DNA of 64,000 nt from Psococerastis gibbosa (lineage: Eukaryota; Arthropoda; Insecta; Psocodea; Psocidae): contig OZ020486.1 in the NCBI GenBank assembly GCA_963971405.1, positions 37,657,419 through 37,721,418 on the forward strand, read 5' to 3'. The notes below the pieces were generated by a model. That model was given only the letters and a program-made list of their open reading frames with translations. It had not been told where the DNA came from and did no database searches. Below are positions 13,101 through 21,345 of this stretch, one piece after another. Position 1 is the first letter of the stretch; each line of letters starts with the position of its first letter. Made by a program: the position numbers and the translations under genes.

Positions 13101-15862
13101 ATATTGGATACAGTAATACAATACAATTGTAACTAAACTAAAAACACTTAAAATGTAACATTTAACTTAGATAACTAACAACAACAATATAACAATAACA
13201 TTTGCAATACGAAATAAAATTGGCCCATTGTAAGAACAATCGGCCAAATTAATTTACGCATTCCCCAGAAACTCATCAAGCTAATAAAACACACCCTCCA
13301 CCAGGTAAGTGTGTAATATTCGCCTGAACTACCTAGCCTCCGAACGCAATCTCAATGTGGTGCGGTAACTGGTTGAACAGCAACCTTCCCTTTATTAGAA
13401 TGAAATTGTCGGTGCCATGTCTTCGGGTTCGGGGAATGTGGAAGTCGATATCGGTCCGCCGGGTTTCACGGCCCGATATTTCTCCCACTCTTGTAAAGTC
13501 GGCTTGTGCAAGGCAGTGCTTTATGGCCGCTTCTACGTACATGGAGGGAGCAGTAAGAATTTCGAGGTCTTTAAAGGCTTGCCTACATGACTCCCTCCAT
13601 TTAAGTCCGGCTATAATTCTGACAGCTTCTACATGACCAATATTTTATCCATATTTGATAACTAGGCAACTAGACCGTGGGATATTATTGGTCGAACAGT
13701 ACCGTGGTAGGCCACCACGAGAACTTGCCTGCCATTGCAGATTTGAGCAAACTGCCTTAGTGCGATGATATTCGTGCTAAGTTTGTGACAGGAGCCCATG
13801 TGAGCTCAGCATTAACTTTGATGCCCAGAAAGTTGGTTTCACCAGCAAGAGGTATGCTAGATTCACCCATCACAACGTTTGGGATGACATCCGGTTTTCC
13901 TCGTGACTTAAAAACTACTGTCACCGACTTGAGGGGGTTACACACCAGTCGTTTTGCGGACAGCAATTGCTGCACTTGGCACAAATCTATATAAGCATCT
14001 ATTTCAATAGTTTTTATGTCTTGGCCACTGAAACCCATAGTAGTGTCATCCGCATAGAGGGTAGTTACCCCTTTTGATGCTACTTTATGTAGGTTGTAGG
14101 CGCGGGGAGGGGGGGGCGCAGCATTGCTGGGGCGCACTTCGGTTCCCCAAAATAATAAGATAATTTATAGAAATCTACGTAATTAATAAAAATATTAAAT
14201 ATAAATACATAAATTTGTTATCCATGTTGACTATAATTATGAAATTACTACATTAGGAACTTCATCTCATTTAAAACTAAAAATTTTCTTTCTCGCCAAT
14301 CCTGCGCTTAACCAGTGGCAGCAGAATGCACTAGCCACTGGGTTCCAGCATAACCAGACAGCGGCTGGTACGTTTTTTATTCTTATTTATACTACAAACT
14401 TGTTCTTCCCATTCCACCAAGACCGTAGGCAAGGGGGGCTGCAGCCCCCCCCCCCCCCACCCCACCGAAATGAAAAGTTGAGAATTAAATGCATCTAGTA
14501 CGGTAACATGAATATGCCAATATTTCCTCTATAAATTATAAGCTTTACTGCTATTAAAATCGTAATACCCCACTATTTCGGGCCTATTTTTTCAAAACTT
14601 TTCCCCCAGGGGAGACCCCCGCCCCCACCCCTGTTTTCTGCAATATAAATAAGAATTCCTTTGTACGATTTGTAAAAATCTATATTTTACTGCTGTTAAA
14701 ATGCGTAAAACCCCACTATATTACACTTATATTTTCAATTTTTTTCTCCGGGGGAGACTCCTCTTTGGATTACGTGAATATTATTTCTAGAAAATCTAAG
14801 CCGTCGCAATGGTAACATACGAGTAAAGATTAAGTCCGCATATCCACCAAATGTTATCTGGCTGTGTCCCCACTAAATTAGCATTTTATGTGCCTATGCT
14901 ATCATATATAGTCTGCAAGTAACACCATAACCTCTTAAGAATATATAATAGATAGGAATATACGGTACTCATTCTAGGGTTGCCAGATTTACAAAACATA
15001 AAAACCGGACAGGGAGTCAATGGGCCATTCTATCAAGTGTAAATTTTTCTAAAAAAAAGGACATTTTATCTAGTCTTGAATTTAGTGAATTTTGAGGAAC
15101 TTTCTATCATAGTAGCTAGTATCAGGTTTTTTAAATAATTTCGTTCTATCCTCCAGGAAATTTTTTTTTTACACTTGAGCTAAAAAACCGGACCGGTCAA
15201 ACACAACGACGGATACAGGGGGGGGGGGTAGCTGCCCCCCCCCCAAAAATTTGGTAAATCTATTGTAAATTAAGTTATTACGCTCTAATTAAGTCGATCC
15301 TACATAAGTTTTTCCTATTTTGACCCTCAGCTACCCCCCCCCCCAAAAAAAAATGGGCTGGATCCGCGTCCCTGGTCAAACATTTATTTTTTCACCGGAC
15401 AGAGGTACAAAAAACCGGACACCTGGCAACCCTAACTCATTTGCATTGAGCTAATAAAACCTATATTTATTAGGTGTGTAGCCTACTCATTTGACAAAAA
15501 GCAGCATAGTTCATTGTTCCTTTCTCTCTTTTGCGATACCTGCCTGTCTTTGCTTTATAATCATCTTCTTGGACAACATCTTCATAGCGAAAGCCTCGCC
15601 TGTTTTCTTATGAATAACGCTGACCACGACCCCGAACCCGCCACGCCCCAAAACCACATCCCTGTTGAAGTCTTCCAAACTGGCGCCAGCTGGATTACGG
15701 AAGCTCAGCATTCCTTTTTGGAAATTCGTTTTGGCTGTTTCAAGAAGAGCAGCCAGAGACTTGGGCGATTCTGTAATAGAATTTAAATAATGCTGTAAAT
15801 AATGATTGTTTGAGGCAGCCCCGCCCTCCAAGACAGTTGCCTTCTGATAACATTGATGGAGA
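7147..15862 (-). CDS. PKA catalytic subunit-like AGC kinase, N-terminus unresolved
   Basis: Five exons on the minus strand: 15862-15544, 12497-12319, 10236-10101, 9810-9611 and 7420-7147 (stop TGA). From the Leu codon at 15831 they give 358 residues; PKA-C has about 350. All catalytic landmarks are present: glycine loop GRGGFG, AMK lysine, alpha-C Glu in [14 protein letters not shown] catalytic loop, TDFG, activation loop [14 protein letters not shown] with the PKA Thr, [18 protein letters not shown], and a C-terminal FADF hydrophobic motif (PKA ends FSEF). Identity to PKA-C is moderate, so this is a divergent paralogue or a fast-evolving orthologue; PKG is less likely because of the FxxF end. 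Intron 1 appears to use a GC donor (CAG|GCAGGT at 15543). The first exon shown starts at an acceptor at 15862 and has no in-frame ATG, so an upstream exon is missing. Introns are full of transposons. Confidence 0.88.
7495..8260 (+). repeat. Family A repeat copies 1-2 (truncated, tandem)
   Basis: Starts at AAGAACCGGTCCTAATTTAC and runs through the family's landmarks: poly-G tract (7603-7618), AGATAGGTCAGACCAACAC, TTTAACACCTAAAACATGCC, CCCAGAAGCAAACTATCA and AAATCGTCGGAGCCG. The first copy stops near 8045 and is joined directly to a second start (AAAAGAACCGGTCCGAG). 7981-8261 is repeated immediately as 8262-8550. Confidence 0.75.
8262..9330 (+). repeat. Family A repeat copy 3, near full length
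   Basis: Continues from the tandem duplication through a 21-base G tract (8448-8468) to the family's far end, GCTTTCCTTATACTACG then TATAAATTGGAAAGC (about 9135-9155). The last part is repeated once more to 9330. Conserved blocks near the end include GTAGTTTGCCCGGAAATCG and GACAGACATTTCGTAAAAAC. The family carries no intact ORF. Confidence 0.75.
10348..10897. mobile_element. Nested PIF/Harbinger-like MITEs
   Basis: The outer element has ends GGCTATTCCACT... and ...AGTGGAATAGCCGCC with TAT on both sides. Inside it lies a second element, 10427-10738, with ends GGCGCGGTTTCCACCGACCT and AGGTCGGTGGAAACCGCGCC and a clean TTA duplication (10424-10426, 10739-10741). The inner one has its right end twice (10651-10670 and 10719-10738), as does the copy at 21981. 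Next to it is a perfect hairpin, 10746-10776 with 10797-10827. All lie in intron 2 of the kinase gene. Confidence 0.8.
10746..10827. repeat. Perfect 31-bp inverted repeat, 20-base loop
   Basis: Arms 10746-10776 and 10797-10827 are exact complements and contain ATGGTAGCAGAC / GTCTGCTACCAT, the core found in the other hairpin MITEs of the window. It is part of the outer element of the nested group. Confidence 0.85.
11245..11460 (+). repeat. tRNA-derived SINE, family 1
   Basis: An A-box-like GTAGTGGTACAGAC is followed by a B box, GTTCGAGTCCCACA, then a body shared with copies at 22011, 24165 (-) and 49790 (ATGCTTCGGAGGGCATGTAA, GAGAGGGCTTTATAGCCCTA), and an A-rich end. Confidence 0.8.
11486..11800. 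mobile_element. Composite Harbinger-like MITE, left outer arm lost
   Basis: The inner element 11486-11729 has ends GGCGGGGTTTCCACTGACCT and GGAAACCCCGCC. It sits in CAAGAC-TTA ... TAG-GTCTTG, the loop of an outer element whose right arm (TGTCTGCTACCACGTCACCG to CGGTCGGTGG...CGGCGCC) runs to 11800. The complete arrangement is at 31613-31997. Confidence 0.75.
11805..12003 (+). repeat. Diverged family A fragment
   Basis: TAAATAATTTTCCTATGGTT followed by a C-rich stretch and CATTCTAGAACAGGCAGAC resembles the poly-G portion of family A. The rest is too diverged to define borders. Confidence 0.4.
13085..14137 (-). pseudogene. LINE (non-LTR retrotransposon) RT fragment
   Basis: The minus strand encodes a reverse transcriptase piece with the YADDT active-site motif (about 14060) followed by the thumb region, and a second piece (13640-13333) ending in a NQLPHHIE motif typical of the C-terminus of these ORFs. 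The frame is broken between about 13640 and 13757. A 3' UTR and an (ATTC)n-type tail run to about 13085. It is 5' truncated. Confidence 0.75.
14480..14785. repeat. Two diverged units of the GGGGTCTCCCCC minisatellite (inverted)
   Basis: Two units of about 160 bp contain TTTACTGCT[AG]TTAAAAT, ACCCCACTAT and CAGGGGAGACCCCCG / CCGGGGGAGACTCCTC. They are the inverted equivalent of the array at 53930-54700. Confidence 0.6.
14974..15434. mobile_element. hAT-like element with TIR TAGGGTTGCCAG
   Basis: Ends CTAGGGTTGCCAG and CTGGCAACCCTA; the flank ACTCATT occurs on both sides (14967-14973, 15435-15441). Internal CCGGACAG blocks are repeated near both ends. No ORF. It hosts the insertion at 15204-15374. 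Confidence 0.75.
15204..15374. mobile_element. hAT-like MITE, 171 bp, 8-bp TSD GTCAAACA
   Basis: The exact duplication GTCAAACA is at 15196-15203 and 15375-15382. Imperfect ends are CAACGACGGATACAG and CTGGATCCGCGTCCCTG; G- and C-tracts lie just inside both ends. Same family as 2108-2260. Confidence 0.85.
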
Positions 15863-16079
15863 CTGTGAGGAAGAGCAGGAAAACATGTTGATTACGGTCA
15901 ATTAGCTGACAAGCTGAGAATAATGCCCTGACTAAGTTACCTCCTATTTATGACGATTTTGCCAATTCAATCCACTGATACAGTTGCATAGAGTAATATA
16001 CGCAAGACCTAAGCTAATGAAATAATAATAGTTGTAGCAAGTAGTTGTTAGTAAATAACGAAATCGAGATTCGCACAAC

Positions 16080-16210
16080 TTGTCACGAATATTATGGTTT
16101 CAAATCAAATCAAATGTATTTATAACTCTATCAAAGTACAGGATAACATCAACAATTCCCAACCCCAAATGTTCCTAAGAATGTGCTTGGGGAGGGAACA
16201 TTTGTACTAG
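16080..16210. repeat. Probable LINE 3' end fragment
   Basis: Begins with an (AAATC)n run leading into ATGTATTTATAACTC, the form often seen at the 3' ends of non-LTR elements read in reverse. No coding part remains. Confidence 0.35.
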
Positions 16211-16659
16211 ATTAAATTAAATTCAATAACAATAACATGTGTGCCTCAAATGGATAGCTATACTATTGCAAAAAAGGAGATTTGTTAATAGAAATAGATA
16301 AATAGTTAATTGAAAAAAATTACATGATATATTTGCTAATATTTGGATTTGAGTGATTTCTTTAGCATCTGATGAGGAACATTGCTGCTTTGTATTGGGG
16401 TGAGTGGGAGGTTTACTATTTTTATTATTATTTTATTTATTTATCAATGCACGGCATAGGTAACTGTGATTATTTCGATCAGGTTTGGGAGAAAGCATTT
16501 TGACTTTCATAAAAAAAATTAAAAAACTTTTTCTGTGCCTGCGTTGCCTTTTGAATAGGACTTATTGCGAGTGTGGAATTTTTTTGGTGGAAATAATCTT
16601 CAAAAGGGTAGATGTAGGCCTACATGCAGGAGATTTGGCCCACACATAACATGTTACAT

Positions 16660-16835
16660 CGACTTCGATGGCAAGCAGGCAAGGTGGTAGCGTGCTTATA
16701 CTTGTGCGAGCCTCTAGACGCCATGCGATGTCGTAACTCAACACAGGTACTTTAACCTACAGAGGCGACTGAAGAGGTAAATACATTCATTAAATTGTTT
16801 GTATGCGATAAAACTATTAAAAAAAAAAAAAAAAA
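16660..16835 (+). repeat. SINE family 2 copy
   Basis: GGCAAGGTGGTAGCGTGC (A-box-like), ACTTGTGCGAGCCTCTA, GTAACTCAACACAGGTAC, GCGACTGAAGAGG and AATTGTTTGTATGCGAT occur in the order of the family, followed by an A-tail (16819-16838). Other copies: 19615, 25000, 33218, 33376 and 38770. Confidence 0.7.
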
Positions 16836-17264
16836 AAAGTAAGAAAAACAGTAGAGCTTGTGAAGACGCCGTACACAATGGTTACATAATATTATTTTAT
16901 TAGTACCAGGAAACCGAGCATTGCGCTCGGTTGGTGTGGATCCCTGACCATAAGACTCGATTGGTTAATCACAAATGGTGACCTAGCTTTTGAAACGTGA
17001 AATGAAACATTTCTTTTTACTCACGTAATCACGTATGATTGCAAACTTTTCAATTTATTTTATAATTGTTGCTATATTATCAGTAAAAGGACTCTGCACA
17101 TAATATAAAGAGACCTAATTAGTACATACTAAAAAAATAGTACCGGTGATGTTGATGGTTGGCATTGTTATTGGAGATCTATTTTTACGTCAAGCGTCCT
17201 GTACACAAATTAGGTCAACTTTTTTTTCCAAGAATTAGAGCAGGGAACATGAGGTGTAATATAA

Positions 17265-17455
17265 AGGTGTAAAAGACCCATCGGCAGACCGAGGACAACC
17301 CTCAAGGAAAGAATTGAACAACTCGACGGAGCAAGAGGAAAAACAATGGCCGTGGTCAAGGTGTTAGCGTCCAACCGGGTAGACTACAAGAAATGGGTCC
17401 GGGGCGACCCCTTCACGCTGCTCATGCGGCACTAAGAGGGAAGAAGAAGAGCAAA
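17265..17455 (+). pseudogene. LINE 3' end
   Basis: The plus strand reads RPIGRPRTTLKERIEQLDG and then a stop at CACTAAGAGG, typical of the ORF2 C-terminus of RTE/Jockey-type LINEs (compare GRPKITVEWKI at 30777). It ends in a GAAGAAGA tail. 5' truncated. Confidence 0.65.
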
Positions 17456-17586
17456 CATGGATTTCTTAATTCAAAATTAGTGTTATGCTTATTCTTGGGC
17501 AATTTAGTACGCGTTTATCTTCTTAATTGCACAGTGACCATGCGACGTTTAAAGAGAAGGATTATTTTTTTGATATGAACTGTCGT

Positions 17587-17746
17587 GGAGGGAGAAGCTT
17601 GGTGGTGACTTACCACTATCATTATTTGCAGAGGACCGAGCACTGGGTCTCCAATTATAATCGCCGCTATTTTTTCTGTCGGTATTTCCCTTTTTTGTGG
17701 ATGAACGTGGGCCACCGCTGACGTTTGTCACTGTCCTCCTCATCAT
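17587..17746 (-). CDS. Candidate upstream coding exon of the kinase gene
   Basis: An ATG at 17746 opens a minus-strand frame rich in Ser, Asn and Arg that reaches a strong donor (GATAGTG|GTAAGT at about 17610). It lies in the right place and strand to be the first exon of the PKA-like gene. Its phase does not match the acceptor at 15862, so either another exon lies between or this is not part of the gene. Weak evidence only. Confidence 0.2.
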
Positions 17747-17934
17747 TACAGTTTTATTGTCGTCACTTGCTAGTTGTTGCTAAACCTGACGTAGTAATGA
17801 AGGCCTGAAAATACCTGATTTGAAACGAGTCAATAATTCTAAAAACTAAAACCTTCAATAACTATAGCACCACACGATTTATTAATTCATGATTTATTAT
17901 TATGAGCTTTAGGCAGCATAATTAGATGATGAAG

Positions 17935-18030
17935 CAGTTGAAAACGGGCTGATGGGCCGTGGTCGATCTAAAAGCGTACATCTAAATACGGCTTCACCAT
18001 TTGACTCCGGCCATGAAAGCGTTTGTAATT
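17935..18030. repeat. Short dispersed repeat G
   Basis: GGGCTGATGGGCCGTGGTCG and TTGACTCCGGCCATGAAAG match the insertion at 45612-45711. Confidence 0.55.
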
Positions 18031-18920
18031 ATTTAGCATAATTAGGCAAACGGTATTCCGGGAGTTTTTTTCATTTATTCAATTACGGTAACTTTTTTTT
18101 AAGAAACGTGCCCCAGCCTTTCAGCAGCACTCGCCATTTGCGCCCAGTCATTGTATTGTATATTACATATACATTTATAAATTATTTAAACCAGAGTTCT
18201 AAAACTGTCGACTACTGTATCTATCGTCTTAATTAATTACAGTACAGTATCTTAATGTTCAAAACATAGAAGGTACACACCCACCTTGTACCAGGCCAAT
18301 TGAAGAAGCTAGTTTCTTACTAAGGCCGAAGAGCTCCCTCCACGTCATAAATAGTGAAAATGCACAGGAGACGAAATTTGACCGAGAATTTTTGGCTTCA
18401 AAATGTACGCCAAACAAATGAAAAGAAAAAATTAAAACATTACAGTGTAAATATGTTGTTTTGTAAAATATTTACAATTTTTATTACTTCTGAATGTACT
18501 ATAGAATGATAGTCAGTGATCTGTTATCTCTCCATAATTTCCAAAGCTAAAAATATTACATTATAGATGGTAATATTACTAGCGTTGTATTAAGGTATTA
18601 TTAAGGTTTTGAAAAGAAAAGAAAAAAGTGCAGTCCAGGAGACTGGGAGTACCTACTTACTCATTCGGAAAAGTGGATGGGAGCTAAACCTCTAAACATA
18701 GGCACAAAAAGGTGACTGAGCCTGTAGAGTACTACAAGTACTACTTGCAGCATAAGAATGTGGTTCGTCCCACATGAAATGGACAGTAGAATAGTAATAT
18801 AGTATATAGTAGAGTATTACATAGAAGATTCCTTCAATCAGTATCATTTTACTAAAAAATAATTATATTTCAAGCATCTCTTTGAAAAGAAGAGTAGGGG
18901 CCTACCTGCATACAGTATGC
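18031..18920. other. Intergenic, nothing recognised
   Basis: AT-rich sequence without ORFs, hairpins or repeat ends that I can tie to other parts of the window. Confidence 0.3.
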
Positions 18921-18924
18921 TTAA

Positions 18925-19289
18925 GGGACAAATTTCAAATATTTTTGTACCGGTAAACATGAAATGATTGTGGATTTTTGACGAAATTAATTAATTTCTT
19001 GTTCCATAGCCAACAAGTTATGAAAATGTTAAGAAGAAAAATTAAAACGCATTTTTTATAGGAAATTCACATTTTCTCAACTGAAATATTATTACTTCTG
19101 AAATCCCCGATAAAGTGCATTAAACCGATTATACAGAATAGTTGTTAATCAATCGAGGAAATAGACCGGTTTGTTAAAGCTTGCATTTTTTTTAATGAAT
19201 TTTTCATCTTTGCGGCTGTGGAACAAGAAATTAATTAATTTCGCCAAAAATAAATTTCCTTGTCAACAAATTATATCGAATTTTGTCCC
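18925..19289. mobile_element. TTAA-flanked foldback MITE
   Basis: TTAA at 18921-18924 and 19290-19293; ends GGGACAAATTTCAAATAT and ...GAATTTTGTCCC. Internal inverted blocks (TTGACGAAATTAATTAATTT near the left, its complement near 19230) form a long stem. 365 bp, no ORF. Confidence 0.75.
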
Positions 19290-19614
19290 TTAAGTGAAAA
19301 AGTTATATCCTGGGACTGGGTGCCGCGAAAATTAGTACCGTACCTACTCTTAACGAGGGTCTATTTTATTAGCTTGGTGAGTCTCTACGTAATTAGCCCG
19401 TTGTTTATTGCTAACCGGTAAACAATAAGCTACGTTTTCAAAGTTGTTTTTCAAATTGTAAAAAGTCCGTCAGGCAACCCTTAATATTATAGGCAGTCTA
19501 AACTAATCCGTCTAAACTCTAACGAGCCTTTGACACGTCAAAATAAAAGCTAGAAAGTACTATACACTGTTTAGTTAGAAACTCGGTTGTAATGTACAAG
19601 TTTCTTTTTGTTTT

Positions 19615-19790
19615 TAGAAAAAGGTTAATTGCGTACAAACAATTTAATGAATGTATCCGATTAACATCTTCAATCGCCACACTAAGTAACCTTATAGGTA
19701 CTTGTGTCGAGTTACGACACGTCTCCGATCGCAAGGTGTGTAGAGACTCGCACAAGTACAAGCATGCTACCACCTGGCCACCGAAGTAGC
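19615..19790 (-). repeat. SINE family 2 copy
   Basis: Read on the minus strand, it carries the family 2 blocks from GGTGGTAGCATGCTTGTAC to the AATTGTTTGTACGC end. Confidence 0.7.
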
Positions 19791-20649
19791 TTATAAAATA
19801 AGACCAGCATACTACTGCTAGTATGGTTAACCCCTGAATTCAGCAAGACTTTCAATATCTCAACTGTATCAGCGCAATAGGTTCGCCCAATTCATTCAAT
19901 ACATATTGCCACTTGCAGTCAATGTGTTGAACGGTGTTGGAGTAACGCTAACTTCGGGCTACTTCAGAAGCAAATGCTGCCACTATCGCGGTGCATAAAG
20001 TTTAACTATAGTGAAAAAACAGTACGTATACATTTGTAAGTGATAAGGAAGCTAAATGGGTAGAACACCCAATAGCGCACTCATTAGGAAATCAGTAATA
20101 TTCATTATCACTAGTTAAATATGAAAATAATTATGTATTTACATTGTACATTTGAATTTATAAAGGCACTTCTTTTCGCTTAGGCTAACAACTATAAATG
20201 CAGTGTCGGCCCTCATTACGTGGCTGTAGAACTACTAGTACAATACAATACTTAATAACAAAGGGAAGACTCGCACCCGCACTTGGTTAATTCATGCTTA
20301 TTACGCCTGTTACATTATGTCAATAAAATTGTAAGCATGACTCAGCTGGACCATTATCGCTTGTAGCTTAGTGAGGGTATGAAAATTGGCAGATTTAGGT
20401 TAGTTTCAATGTTGACTCTTATTTTTATGCCAGTTACATTCACTATGCTCCATGATAATACTGTGGGTCTAAAGGCCAATTTAGTACGTGGAACACATGC
20501 CAGACTGCCGAGCGGCAAAGAGACTCTTGCTAAATAAATAAATAAATATTTACTTTTACCAACGTAGCGGACTTATGAAAACTTACAGTTGGCGGGAGTC
20601 ACTCCTGGGGTGGCTCCCACGATAGCTTGAAAAGTCTGGATAAGGAATA
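19791..20649. other. Intergenic, nothing recognised
   Basis: No supported ORF. Short AT-rich and simple-sequence patches only (for example AAATAAATAAATA near 20535). Confidence 0.3.
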
Positions 20650-21230
20650 CTGTAGGGCACCACCATGCATTAAAACATGGCGGTGCCGTCCAGTAGGCCT
20701 ACTCCTTACTGGGACTTGTCATTGGCAATGACTGAAATGGAAAAATTACTCAATCCTGCAAAATGGATTTATAGACATCTAGAGAGAACTGACAAATTAT
20801 CAGAAACTCCTGACAGGAGAACATGGATTTGGCCTAGGATGGCATTATCCGCCCGGAACAAGAACTTGACTTATTGGAAATTTCCCAAAATTTAAGTGCG
20901 GCTTTTTCTATTATCTTTATTAACTCGCCAATGCCCTGGTCCCCGCCGAGGGCAGTGAGCGTTGCTGTATTCAGGACCACCACTGGCCACGACTACCTTC
21001 CTTACCACCTGCATCGCATCGGGGTCCTTACTTCGGACATCTGTCCCCTGTGTAACGAAGGTGAAATTAACACAGAACATCTACCCGAGTGCCCAGCCCT
21101 GGTAGAAGAGGGGGAAGACCAAACAGACGGTATCTTCCAGGGGACAGCAAGGAGATACTGGTCAGAGCGTCACCAAATGGCTAACCTGCCAAGGGTGGGC
21201 GTTGGCTAGTAAGTAAGTAATTATTGGAAA
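20650..21230 (+). pseudogene. LINE 3' end with zinc knuckle
   Basis: Two plus-strand frames (about 20677-20893 and 20925-21209) encode the C-terminus of a non-LTR ORF2. The second has TTGHDYLPYHLHRIGV and a C-x2-C...H-x4-C knuckle (CPLCNEGEINTEHLPEC). A frameshift separates them. It ends in (TAAG)n at 21208-21220. It abuts the POGLUT gene tail to tail. Confidence 0.75.
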
Positions 21231-21345
21231 TTTACATTGAATGTTAAAAGTAACGAGGGCCATAAGTGAAGAAGAGACTAGTTAAAGCAGATCTTAAAGT
21301 TGACTTATCTGACGTCGCGTCAGCATCTGGCGACTGTTAGCGCTA

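Noticed and set aside
17515..17715. 66-codon minus-strand frame as the kinase N-terminus
   Set aside because: It could join in phase 0 to a weaker acceptor before AAGGCAACTG, but has no resemblance to a kinase N-terminus.
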